Shown piece after piece: positions 16,491-24,555 of a stretch of DNA of 64,000 nt. The notes below the pieces were generated by a model. It was not told the origin of the DNA. It worked only from the letters and a program-made list of their open reading frames with translations, and ran no database searches. The stretch is taken from contig NZ_JONP01000002.1 of NCBI RefSeq assembly GCF_000711725.1, positions 62,001 through 126,000 of the forward strand. Reading direction: 5' to 3'. The DNA is from Roseomonas aerilata DSM 19363. GTDB taxonomy: Bacteria; Pseudomonadota; Alphaproteobacteria; Acetobacterales; Acetobacteraceae. A program made the translations under genes and the position numbers. Numbering within the stretch: position 1 is the first letter of the stretch; each line of letters opens with the position of its first letter.

Positions 16491-18898
16491 CCAAGTGGAG
16501 CATCCCGTGGCTCGGAAGAACGCGGGGGCAGGCCGCGGGCAAGGGTGCACGTGTCGTGCGCCGGCGGCTTTCAGCCGTAGGCGCCGGTAGCGTCGTACAG
16601 ATCCTCTCTGTCGCCGCAGCCCTGCTTCTCGGCGCGGGCGCCGTCTACGCGTCCTACCTCATCTCTGCCAGGCAGGATGCGGTAAGCAAGCTCTCCCGCT
16701 ACAACATCGCCTGGACGGCGGGGCAGGCGGCCCAGGAGGTATCGAGGCTGCAAGCGGCCATCGCCGCCTTCACGCTGACCCGCGGCGAGATTGAGCACGA
16801 TCAGCTGGAGACCTGGCTCGAGATCGTCGAGAGCCGGGCTTCCGCCCTGCGGAGCGGGGAGACAGGAGCCTTCATCAGCTCCCATGACGAGTTGGTCCGG
16901 GCGGTCGATCAGCTTCAGGTCGCCGTGGCAACCGCACGCCCCCTGCTGGCTTCGCTGGACGATCCGGCGGTCATCGCCCAGTTCATGGGCAAGTTCCAGC
17001 AGATCAACGGGCCGATGGCACGGCTTTCCTCAGTTGCCCACGCGCATGGCGCGGATCTCGCGGCAAAGGACACGCAGGAACTCGACCGACTCCACTGGGT
17101 ATTCTCGCGGCTCCTCCTCGGCCTCATCGCCTGCTGTCTGGCACTGACGGCAACGACCTTCTGGCGCAACCGCCTGCTGGCCCGCTCGAACGCCTATGTG
17201 CGGGCGCGCGATAGCGAGCTGCGGCGGCAGAACCAGCTTTTCGACGCGGCGCTGAACAACATGTCGCAGGGACTCGGCATGTTCGACGCCGAGCACCGGC
17301 TCATCGTCAGCAACCGGCGCTTCAGTGAGATATTCCATCTCGCGCCGGGGGCAGCGAGGCCAGGCGTGCATGCGGCCGACCTCCTGAAGCTCCGGTCGGG
17401 GCCTGGTGACTCCGAGGGAAACGACCGCGGGTCCATCTGGACCGAGCACCAGGAGCTGGCCGCACGATCGCAGGCCTCGACCTTCGTCCAGGAGGATGCG
17501 GAAGGCCGGTCGCTCTCGATCTCGCACCAGCCGCTCCCCGATGGCGGCTGGATCACGACCTACGAGGATGTGACGGAGAGCCGCCGGGCAGAGGCGAGGA
17601 TCCGGCATCTGGCAAACCACGATGCCCTCACCGGCCTTCCGAATCGTCGCCAGTTCGCGACTCGTCTCGACGAGGCGCTTCATCGCGTCGGCACCGAGGT
17701 CGCGGTACTCTTCCTCGACCTTGACCAGTTCAAGAACGTGAATGACACGCTCGGTCACCACGCCGGCGATGCCTTGCTGCGCCTGACGGCCGGCCGGATC
17801 CGCGAATGCATGCGCGACGGTGACCTCGTCGCACGGTTGGGCGGCGACGAATTCGCCGTGCTGATCGAGGGGAAGGGGGCCCTGCTGGAGCGGGTCGAGG
17901 CGCTTGCCCGGCGCATCATCGAGTCTCTGGGGGTGCCCTTCGATCTTTCCAAATACCAGGCCTCGGTGGGAGTGAGCGTCGGCATTGCGATTGCGACTCC
18001 GTCCACACCCGATGGCGACACCCTCCTCAAGCACGCCGATATGGCGCTCTACGAGGCGAAGTCGGCCGGGCGGGGGACCTTCCGCATCTTCGAGGAATCG
18101 ATGGCGGCCGGTCTGCAGGCGCGGATGGAGCTGGAAAACGATCTGCGCGGCGCCATGGACCGCGGGGAGATGGAGCTTCACTATCAGCCCCTCTTCGATC
18201 TTCAGCGCGGGCAGCTCAGCGGGTTCGAGGCGCTGCTCCGTTGGCGCCACCCGGTGCGCGGCATGGTGTCGCCGGCCGACTTCATCCCCATCGCGGAGGA
18301 GACCGGCCTGATCGTGTCGCTTGGGGAGTGGGTCCTGCGCCGGGCCTGTGCTGATGCCGCAACCTTCCCGATCCCCGTCAAGATCGCCGTCAACATCTCG
18401 CCGGTGCAGTTCACGGGCAGCGATCTGTCGGAACTGATCCACGAGACGCTTCTGAAGTCCGGGCTTGCGGCATCCCGTCTCGAGTTGGAGATCACCGAGT
18501 CGGCGCTGCTGCAGGACAGCGAGGCGGTGATCGGAACTCTCCATCGCCTGCGCGCCCTTGGTGTACGCACGGCACTCGACGACTTCGGGACGAAATATTC
18601 GTCGCTGACCTACCTGCGCAGCTTTCCTTTCGACAAGATCAAGATCGACCAGTCCTTCGTGCGGGACATGGCCACGCGCGAGGACTGCCTGGCGATTGTA
18701 CGCTCCGTCGCCCAGTTGGCGGTGAGGCTCGGGATGACGGCGACCGCCGAGGGCGTCGAGAGCAGCGCCCAGTTGGACCAGGTCCGCGAGGCCGGCTGCA
18801 CGGAGGCGCAGGGATACTTCTTCGGGCGGGCGGAGCCGATCGACAAGCTCAGGCCCTGGTTCGAGGAGCGGCAGCCCAGGTTAGTCGCTATCGGCTGA
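16487..18898 (+). CDS. DcpA-like membrane diguanylate cyclase/phosphodiesterase
   Basis: An 803-residue inner-membrane protein. TM1 is at about 36-58 and TM2 at about 204-226, enclosing a periplasmic helical sensor of about 145 residues. Inside the cell follow a PAS domain (about 250-365, NMSQGLGMFDAEHRLIVSN), a GGDEF domain with intact GGDEF (452-456) and an RxxD inhibitory site (RDGD, 443-446), and an EAL domain with intact EAL (581-583), NISPVQF, EITESALL, DDFGTKYSSL and EAQGYFFG. Both c-di-GMP synthesis and hydrolysis look possible, as in A. tumefaciens DcpA. The GTG start overlaps the PruR-like stop by 4 bases. The periplasmic domain is the expected docking site for the PruR-like protein. 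Confidence 0.93.
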   Translation: MTKWSIPWLGRTRGQAAGKGARVVRRRLSAVGAGSVVQILSVAAALLLGAGAVYASYLISARQDAVSKLSRYNIAWTAGQAAQEVSRLQAAIAAFTLTRGEIEHDQLETWLEIVESRASALRSGETGAFISSHDELVRAVDQLQVAVATARPLLASLDDPAVIAQFMGKFQQINGPMARLSSVAHAHGADLAAKDTQELDRLHWVFSRLLLGLIACCLALTATTFWRNRLLARSNAYVRARDSELRRQNQLFDAALNNMSQGLGMFDAEHRLIVSNRRFSEIFHLAPGAARPGVHAADLLKLRSGPGDSEGNDRGSIWTEHQELAARSQASTFVQEDAEGRSLSISHQPLPDGGWITTYEDVTESRRAEARIRHLANHDALTGLPNRRQFATRLDEALHRVGTEVAVLFLDLDQFKNVNDTLGHHAGDALLRLTAGRIRECMRDGDLVARLGGDEFAVLIEGKGALLERVEALARRIIESLGVPFDLSKYQASVGVSVGIAIATPSTPDGDTLLKHADMALYEAKSAGRGTFRIFEESMAAGLQARMELENDLRGAMDRGEMELHYQPLFDLQRGQLSGFEALLRWRHPVRGMVSPADFIPIAEETGLIVSLGEWVLRRACADAATFPIPVKIAVNISPVQFTGSDLSELIHETLLKSGLAASRLELEITESALLQDSEAVIGTLHRLRALGVRTALDDFGTKYSSLTYLRSFPFDKIKIDQSFVRDMATREDCLAIVRSVAQLAVRLGMTATAEGVESSAQLDQVREAGCTEAQGYFFGRAEPIDKLRPWFEERQPRLVAIG

Positions 18899-18960
18899 CT
18901 TCCGTCAGCCGCCCCTCAACCACCGGCGAGCGCCTGCGGCATGCCAGACGCAGAACGGGA

Positions 18961-19245
18961 TCAACCCTCTCCGTGGAAGCTCGCGGCCGGGCGCGGGCGC
19001 ACAAGGGAAGCAGCACCGCCGGGGCCGTCGGCGCTTTCCAGGGAGGCGGCCACGCTGCCCTGGGGATAGGTGTGGCGAACCTGCTGACCGCCGCCTGTCA
19101 CCGGCTGGGCGAAGCCCACCGCGGCGTAGAGGCCGACCGCGGCGGCCAGGGACGACACCATGCCGACCACGCCAAGCAGCTTGCGGTCGCCGGACCGGCC
19201 GTAAGTCTCAATGCTCGAAGAGGTGTTTTCCACCGAACTCTCCAT
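18961..19245 (-). CDS. small single-pass membrane protein, unknown function
   Basis: A 94-residue protein I do not recognise. It has a polar, Ser-rich N-terminus (MESSVENTSSSIETYGRSGD), one hydrophobic segment at about residues 23-48 (KLLGVVGMVSSLAAAVGLYA) and a soluble tail with GGGQQVRHTYPQGS. Third codon positions are strongly G/C, as in neighbouring genes, which supports coding. Starts at 19260 or 19257 are also possible, and no clear ribosome binding site decides. It is convergent with the GGDEF-EAL gene. Confidence 0.55.
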   Translation of the reverse strand: MESSVENTSSSIETYGRSGDRKLLGVVGMVSSLAAAVGLYAAVGFAQPVTGGGQQVRHTYPQGSVAASLESADGPGGAASLVRPRPAASFHGEG

Positions 19246-19439
19246 CCCGGCCCGCATCATCGGGCTTGGTGAGGGTGTTATCGGCCCTGATCGTGGCGGC
19301 CTCAGGCCGGCCCTGTGATGATTTGCCTTATTCTGAACGCAGCCCGGCCGAGGCATGGCGGGCTCGCCCGGCAGTTCCTGGGAAGGGCGATCAGCCACAC
19401 GTAGCCTGAGCGACCGATCACCCGGACGAGGACACGCCT

Positions 19440-20231
19440 TCAGCCCAGTGGCGCGGGTCGGCTCTCCACGCCCGATCCTTCCTGGTGCCCACCCTCCCGC
19501 CGCGGGTCGATGCCGTACATGCGCTTGAGGTCACCGGCGGCGTGGTCGATGAGCACGTCCATCGCGGCCCGCGCCGCCTCCGGGTCGCGCGCGGCGATGG
19601 CTTCCATGACCCGGCGGTGCTCCTTGATCGAGCGGGGCCGGTGGTCCCCCGGCGCCACGAGGTCGAAGGCACGGCGGAGCACGACGCCGAACATCTGCGC
19701 GATGGGCCAGAAGAACTCGTTGCGCGTCGCGATGTGGATGGCCCGATGGAAGGCAATGTCGGCCTCCACCCAGGCCTCGTTGCTCTCGGCGGCGGCCATC
19801 GCATCGGCGGCGGCGCGGATCGCGGCGATGTCCTCCGCCGTGCCCGATACCGCGGCATAGGCTGCCGCCATGGGTTCCACCGCGCTCCTCAGCCGGAAGA
19901 GCTTGACGAGGTAGGTGGCGAGATCCGCGGTGTCGAACTGCCAGCGCAGCACATCCGGATCGAGCTGGTTCCACAACTCGGGCGGGCGCACGCGCGTGCC
20001 GCTCTTGGGGCGGGATTCCACGAGCCCCTTGCCGCTCAGCATGCGGATTGCCTCGCGCACCACCGTTCGGCTGACATTCAGCATCTCGCAGAGCCGCATC
20101 TCGGATGGAATGGGCTCACCGGGCGCGACATCCCCGCGGATGATGCCTCTGCCGATCTGCTCGGCCACCTGCGCCTGGATGTTTCGCAGCACCTGCGAAC
20201 GCTCGAAGATCACCCTTGCCTCCGCCCGCAT
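19440..20231 (-). CDS. GntR-family regulator, FadR/FCD type
   Basis: A 263-residue FadR-type regulator. The winged helix (about 15-75) contains PGEPIPSEMRLCEMLNVSRT and REAIRMLSGKGLVESRPKSGTRV. The C-terminal FCD helical domain carries the acid/His residues that usually bind a metal and carboxylate ligand (DIAFHRAIHIATRN, SIKEHRRVMEAI, DVLIDHAAGD). The frame extends upstream to a TTG at 20282, but ATG 20231 is preferred because the longer form would place a good FCD operator inside the gene. It is divergent from the TRAP operon and probably represses it in the absence of a hydroxy or sugar acid. Confidence 0.92.
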   Translation of the reverse strand: MRAEARVIFERSQVLRNIQAQVAEQIGRGIIRGDVAPGEPIPSEMRLCEMLNVSRTVVREAIRMLSGKGLVESRPKSGTRVRPPELWNQLDPDVLRWQFDTADLATYLVKLFRLRSAVEPMAAAYAAVSGTAEDIAAIRAAADAMAAAESNEAWVEADIAFHRAIHIATRNEFFWPIAQMFGVVLRRAFDLVAPGDHRPRSIKEHRRVMEAIAARDPEAARAAMDVLIDHAAGDLKRMYGIDPRREGGHQEGSGVESRPAPLG

Positions 20232-20262
20232 CCGGAGCAGCGGCTTGTCACCGCGGAAAATC

Positions 20263-20273
20263 TGGTCATACAA
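20263..20273. promoter_or_regulatory. FadR/FCD-type operator TGGTCATACAA
   Basis: The 11 bases match the FadR-subfamily consensus TNGTNNNACNA at all fixed positions. The site lies between the divergent GntR gene (start 20231) and dctP (start 20327), inside a short AT-rich stretch. The assignment to the adjacent regulator is inference from position. Confidence 0.6.
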
Positions 20274-20326
20274 TATTTGCAAAGAGGGAGGCTGCCTAGA
20301 GCGGCCGTCAAGCCGGAGGAAAGCCC

Positions 20327-21352
20327 ATGCGTCCCGTCGACCGTCGCCGCGTCATTCAAGGAACCCTCGCGGCAGGTGCCCTGTCCCTCGCCGCGCCGGC
20401 CCTGATCGGGCGTGCCCAGGCCGCGGCCCTGCGGATGCGCCTCTCCTCCTCGCAGGCGAACGACCCGAAGTTTGGCAATGGTCGCGTCTTCTACGACAAG
20501 CTGGTCGGCCAGATCCGGGCGAATGGGCTGGGGGAGCAGATCGAGGTCAGCTTCTTCCCGGACAACCAACTCGGCCAGGAGATCGACGTCATCAACTCCG
20601 TCAAGCTCGGCGTGATCGAGATGATGGTGTCGGGCTCCTCCATCGCGGCGAACCTCGTGCCGCTCGTGGGCACCTTCGACCTCGGCTACCTTTTCTCCAG
20701 CTTCGAGCAGCAGACCAAGGCCTTCGACGCCGGGGCGGCCCGGCCGGTCGAGGCGGCGCTGCAGCGCAGCGCGGGCATCCGCATCATCGCCTGGGCCTAT
20801 AACTTCGGCGCGCGCAGCGTGCTGTCGAAGAGGGCCGTGAACACGCCCGAGGATCTTGCCGGGCAGAAGATCCGCACCCTGCCGAACCCCGTCATCACGG
20901 AGTGCCTGCGCCTGATGGGCGCCGCCGCCACCCCGCTCGCCTTCGGGGAGATCTACACCGCGCTTCAGGCCGGCGTGATCGATGGGCTGGAGCACGACCC
21001 GCCGACAATGGTGGCCAGCAAGTTCTTCGAGACCTCGAAGTTCTACTCGCTGACCCAGCACAACTTCTCGCCGCTGGCGCTCTACCTCAGCGACATCGCC
21101 TACAACCGGATGAACCCGGCGCTGCGGGAACGCTTTCTCGACGCCGCGCAGAAGGCCGCCGTGGAAACCCGCGCGCACGGCCTTACCGTGGAGAAGGAGG
21201 CGCTCGGCCTCCTGCGCGAGAAGGGTGTCACGATCATCGAGTGCGACCGGGAGGCCTTCCGCAAGCGCGTCGAGCCGCAGATGCAGACCTTCATGCGAAA
21301 CCGGCCGGAATCGAAGCCGGTCATCGAGCAGATCCGCGCTATCTCGGTCTAG
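20327..21352 (+). CDS. TRAP transporter solute receptor, DctP family
   Basis: A 341-residue periplasmic receptor. The signal RRRVIQGTLAAGALSLAAPA has a twin-arginine start and ends near AQA. Family motifs include 'VSFFPDNQLGQEIDVINSVK', LAGQKIRTLPNPV with the conserved Arg that pairs with the ligand carboxylate, and 'FGEIYTALQAGVIDGLEHDP', the classical DctP segment. GGAGGAAAG lies 4 bases upstream of the ATG. The fused membrane subunit gene starts 10 bases after the stop. The ligand is probably a hydroxy or keto acid, judging from the dehydrogenase in the operon. Confidence 0.94.
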   Translation: MRPVDRRRVIQGTLAAGALSLAAPALIGRAQAAALRMRLSSSQANDPKFGNGRVFYDKLVGQIRANGLGEQIEVSFFPDNQLGQEIDVINSVKLGVIEMMVSGSSIAANLVPLVGTFDLGYLFSSFEQQTKAFDAGAARPVEAALQRSAGIRIIAWAYNFGARSVLSKRAVNTPEDLAGQKIRTLPNPVITECLRLMGAAATPLAFGEIYTALQAGVIDGLEHDPPTMVASKFFETSKFYSLTQHNFSPLALYLSDIAYNRMNPALRERFLDAAQKAAVETRAHGLTVEKEALGLLREKGVTIIECDREAFRKRVEPQMQTFMRNRPESKPVIEQIRAISV

Positions 21353-21362
21353 GGACGTCCCG

Positions 21363-23219
21363 ATGCACGCTGCCGCCGCGCCCGCCCTCGGCCGGAGCCG
21401 GGCGATGACGGGGCCCCTGCTCGCCCTCTCTGACGCGATCGCGGCGACTCTGCTGGCCGCGGACCTCGTCGTCGTCATCGGCTCGGTCCTCGCGCGATCA
21501 CTCTTCGGCGCCCCGGTCGAGTGGTCGGACGACGTGGCCCGCGGGCTGATGGTGGGATCGAGCTTCTTCGGCGCCGCGAGCGCGGTGGCGCGGGGTGAGA
21601 ATCCGGGCGTCGAGTTCTTCGTCGCGAAGCTAGGCCCGGCCGCCCGGCGGCGCTTCGATGCCATCGGCGCCGTGCTCGTGGCGGTGATCTCGGGCTTCGT
21701 CTCCTACAACGCCTTCAGGCTTGGCTGGCTGACGGCGGGGCAGACCACCGGCTCCGGCCTGCCGCTGGAATGGACCTTCCTGCCCATGGGCGGCGGCGCC
21801 CTGTTCATGACGATCTTCGCCATTGACCTCGCCTGGCGCCGGCCACTCCGCGAGATCGCCGAGGCCCTGGCCGTCCTCGCCGTGATCGCGGCCGGCTTCG
21901 CGGCCTGGGCCATGGCCGCGCCGGATTCCTTGCCAGCGCCCGGCTGGTTCATGGGAGTCGGCTTCGTCGTGGCGCTGCTGGGCGGGCTGCCCATCGGCTT
22001 CTCGATCGCGCTCGCCGCGCTCATCTACATCTGGGTGGACGGCTACCTGCCCGGCGTGATCTTCGCCCAGCAGATGGCGCGCGGCATCGACAACTTCGTC
22101 CTGCTCGCCATCCCCTTCTTCATCCTCGTGGGCTACCTCATGGAGGCGAACGGCATGTCCGTGCGCCTCATCGAGCTTCTGCAGCGCCTGGTGGGGCGCA
22201 TGCGCGGCGGGCTGAACGTCGTCATGGTGCTCTCGATGGTGCTCTTCTCGGGCATCTCCGGCTCCAAGATGGCGGATGTGGCGGCGGTCGGCTCGGTGCT
22301 GATCCCCGCGGCCCGGCGCTCGAAGCAGGAGCCCGGGCAGGCGGTGGCCCTCCTCGCCGCCTCCGCGGTGATGGCGGAGACGATCCCGCCCTGCATCAAC
22401 CTCATCATCCTGGGCTTCGTCGCCAATCTCTCGATCGGCGGGCTGTTCATGGCGGGGCTCATCCCCTCTGCCCTCATGGCCGCCGCGCTCATCGGCGTGT
22501 CGGTCCTGTTCGGCACGAAGGCCGCGCTCGCGGCCGACATCATCCCGGACGGGTCGCTGCGCCGGATGTGGGTCGGCGCCATCGTGTCCTTCGGGCTGAT
22601 CGCCATGATCTTCATCGGTTTCAAGAGCGGCTTCGCCACGGCCACCGAGATCTCGGCCTTCGCCGTGCTCTACGCCATCGTCGTCGGCGCGGCGGTCTTC
22701 GGGGAGCTGAGCTGGGGCGCTCTGGTGAGGAGCTTCATCCACGCGGCCACGCGCTCCGGCCTCGTGCTCTTCATCGTCGCGGCGGCGCAGGCGCTGGCCT
22801 GGGTGCTGACGCTGCAGCAGGTGCCGCACGCCCTCGGCGAGGTCATGATCGGCCTGTCGCAGTCGAGCGGCACCTGGCTCTTCATGCTTCTCTCCATCGC
22901 CATCCTCATCATCATGGGCTCGGTGCTGGAGGGCGCGGCCGCCCTCATCATCTTCGGGCCGCTGCTCGTTCCCGTGGCGGGGCAGCTCGGCATCGATCCC
23001 CTGCATTTCGGCGTGGTGCTGGTGATCTCCATGGGCATCGGGCTCTTCGCGCCGCCGCTCGGTCTCGGCCTCTACGGCGCCTGCCTGATCGGGCATGTGC
23101 CGATCGAGCGCACGGTGAAGCCCATCATGGGTTATCTCGGGCTGATTTTCCTGTGCCTGCTGCTGATCGCCTTCGTCCCCGTGCTCAGCACGGGCCTGCC
23201 ACGCCTGCTTGGCTACTGA
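21363..23219 (+). CDS. TRAP transporter fused membrane subunits (DctQ-DctM)
   Basis: A 618-residue sodium-coupled permease in which the small 4-helix DctQ part (about 1-180) is joined to the large DctM part (about 195-618). The DctQ half shows 'PVEWSDDVARGLMVGSSFFG'; the DctM half shows LLGGLPIGFSIALAAL, 'GIDNFVLLAIPFFILVGYLM', 'GISGSKMADVAAVGSVLIPA' and 'SAVMAETIPPCINLIILGF', all typical of DctM. ATG 21363 is preferred; the frame is open upstream into dctP but without membrane sequence. It works with the DctP receptor just upstream. Confidence 0.94.
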   Translation: MHAAAAPALGRSRAMTGPLLALSDAIAATLLAADLVVVIGSVLARSLFGAPVEWSDDVARGLMVGSSFFGAASAVARGENPGVEFFVAKLGPAARRRFDAIGAVLVAVISGFVSYNAFRLGWLTAGQTTGSGLPLEWTFLPMGGGALFMTIFAIDLAWRRPLREIAEALAVLAVIAAGFAAWAMAAPDSLPAPGWFMGVGFVVALLGGLPIGFSIALAALIYIWVDGYLPGVIFAQQMARGIDNFVLLAIPFFILVGYLMEANGMSVRLIELLQRLVGRMRGGLNVVMVLSMVLFSGISGSKMADVAAVGSVLIPAARRSKQEPGQAVALLAASAVMAETIPPCINLIILGFVANLSIGGLFMAGLIPSALMAAALIGVSVLFGTKAALAADIIPDGSLRRMWVGAIVSFGLIAMIFIGFKSGFATATEISAFAVLYAIVVGAAVFGELSWGALVRSFIHAATRSGLVLFIVAAAQALAWVLTLQQVPHALGEVMIGLSQSSGTWLFMLLSIAILIIMGSVLEGAAALIIFGPLLVPVAGQLGIDPLHFGVVLVISMGIGLFAPPLGLGLYGACLIGHVPIERTVKPIMGYLGLIFLCLLLIAFVPVLSTGLPRLLGY

Positions 23220-23237
23220 AGAAAGGCGGACGCAGCG

Positions 23238-24230
23238 ATGAAGGTGCTCCTGACGCACACGCCGCGCACGCGCGAGCAGTATTACGGCCCGCGCGCCCTC
23301 GCCGACCTGCGCGCGATCGCCGAGGTGATCCTGCACGAGGAGGAGGAGGCCCTCACGCCGGAGGGGCTGGTCAGCCTCGCGCAGGGCGCCGACCTCATCA
23401 TTGCGGACCGGCTGACCACCGGCCCGGCGGAGGTCTTCGAAGCCCTGCCGGGCCTTCGCGCCTTCCTCCGCTGCGCCGTCGATATCCGCAACATCGACAC
23501 TGCGGCCGCCAGCAAGGCCGGCGTGCTGGTGACGCGCGCCGGGCCGGGCTTCGTTGCCTCCGTGACCGAGCTGGCGCTCGGCTTCCTCGTCGATCTCTCG
23601 CGCGGCATCTCCCGCGCCACGCGCGACTACCAAGCCGGCCGCATGCCGGAGGTGCGGATGGGGCGGCAACTCCAGGGCAGCCGCATCGGCATCATCGGCT
23701 ACGGCGCCATTGGCCGCCGCCTCGCGTCCCTCGCCGTGCAGCTCGGCATGGAGGTGCTGGTCGCCGATCCGAACGTGACGATCGAGGCGCCAGGGATCCG
23801 GCAGGTCGGGTTCGAGGCGCTGATGGCCGATTCCGATTACGTCGTCTGCCTGGCGGTCGCGACCGAGGCCACCGAGAACCTGATCGACGCCACCGCCCTC
23901 GCGCGGATGAAACGGGATGCCGTGTTCATCAACCTCTCCCGCGGCAACCTGGTGGACGAAGCGGCGCTCGCCGCGGCGCTGACGGAGGGGCGGATCGCCG
24001 GCGCCGCCATGGATGTCGGCCGCGCCACGGACCAGATGCCCTCGCCGGATCTCGCGCGGCTGCCGAACGTGATCGCGACGCCCCATATTGGCGGCCTCAC
24101 CCCACCGGCCATCCAGGCCCAGGCCTTCGACACCGTCGCGCAGGTCCGCGCCATCCTCGCGGGCGATGTCCCGCCCGGCGCGGTGAATGCGGAAGTCTGG
24201 TCTCGCCGACTTGGCCGCTCCGGGCCCTGA
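23238..24230 (+). CDS. D-isomer 2-hydroxyacid dehydrogenase
   Basis: A 330-residue NAD(P)-linked hydroxyacid dehydrogenase. The Rossmann motif is RIGIIGYGAIGRRLASLA (about 152-169), the substrate Arg lies in INLSRGNLVDEAAL and the catalytic His in IATPHIGGL. The Glu that usually completes the Arg-Glu-His relay (DVFxxEP) is not at its place: the segment reads MDVGRATDQMPSPDL, so this is a distinct subfamily and its chemistry may differ. It starts 18 bases after the TRAP permease and is the only enzyme of that operon, so it probably oxidises or reduces the imported hydroxy or keto acid. Confidence 0.9.
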   Translation: MKVLLTHTPRTREQYYGPRALADLRAIAEVILHEEEEALTPEGLVSLAQGADLIIADRLTTGPAEVFEALPGLRAFLRCAVDIRNIDTAAASKAGVLVTRAGPGFVASVTELALGFLVDLSRGISRATRDYQAGRMPEVRMGRQLQGSRIGIIGYGAIGRRLASLAVQLGMEVLVADPNVTIEAPGIRQVGFEALMADSDYVVCLAVATEATENLIDATALARMKRDAVFINLSRGNLVDEAALAAALTEGRIAGAAMDVGRATDQMPSPDLARLPNVIATPHIGGLTPPAIQAQAFDTVAQVRAILAGDVPPGAVNAEVWSRRLGRSGP

Positions 24231-24324
24231 GGCCCGGCGCCGCGAGGGATCTTCCGGAGGCGGCAGGCGGCACCCTCGCGCGGCTCCCCGCTGCTCACGG
24301 TCTTGCGCTGTGGCGGAGATTGAC

Positions 24325-24555
24325 ATGGCCGGGGCGATAGCTTCCTTCGGCACCTTGCCGAACTGCAAGACCCGCAACGTTTTCCTCACGCCGGAATTCG
24401 AGTCCTTCGCCGATGGCTGCGCCGCCTCCGGGCGCTATCGCGGCGCCAGCGAGGTGGCGCGTGCCGCGCTGCGCCTGCTGGAGCGGAGTGAGAGCGAAGG
24501 TTCCTCGCAGAAGCCGGAGCCGGTTGACGAGTGGGCTTCGGCACGTGCGCGATAA
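24325..24555 (+). CDS. orphan ParD-like (CopG/RHH) antitoxin
   Basis: A 76-residue protein whose middle part, RNVFLTPEFESFADGCAASG followed by RYRGASEVARAALRLLERSE, matches ParD-type ribbon-helix-helix antitoxins: a beta strand for DNA contact, helix A, the GRYxxASEV turn and helix B. ParD normally neutralises a ParE toxin encoded just downstream and represses the pair. No ParE/RelE-like gene follows; the next gene is a histidine kinase that overlaps its end by 11 bases. GGAG is 7 bases before ATG 24325. It may be a relic or a stand-alone DNA-binding protein. Confidence 0.75.
   Translation: MAGAIASFGTLPNCKTRNVFLTPEFESFADGCAASGRYRGASEVARAALRLLERSESEGSSQKPEPVDEWASARAR

Noticed and set aside
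21630-24389. A 919-codon open frame antisense to the TRAP permease and dehydrogenase genes
   Set aside because: It is low-complexity (Arg, Gly, His, Asp-rich), has no recognisable domain and mirrors real genes on the other strand; long antisense frames are expected at this GC content.
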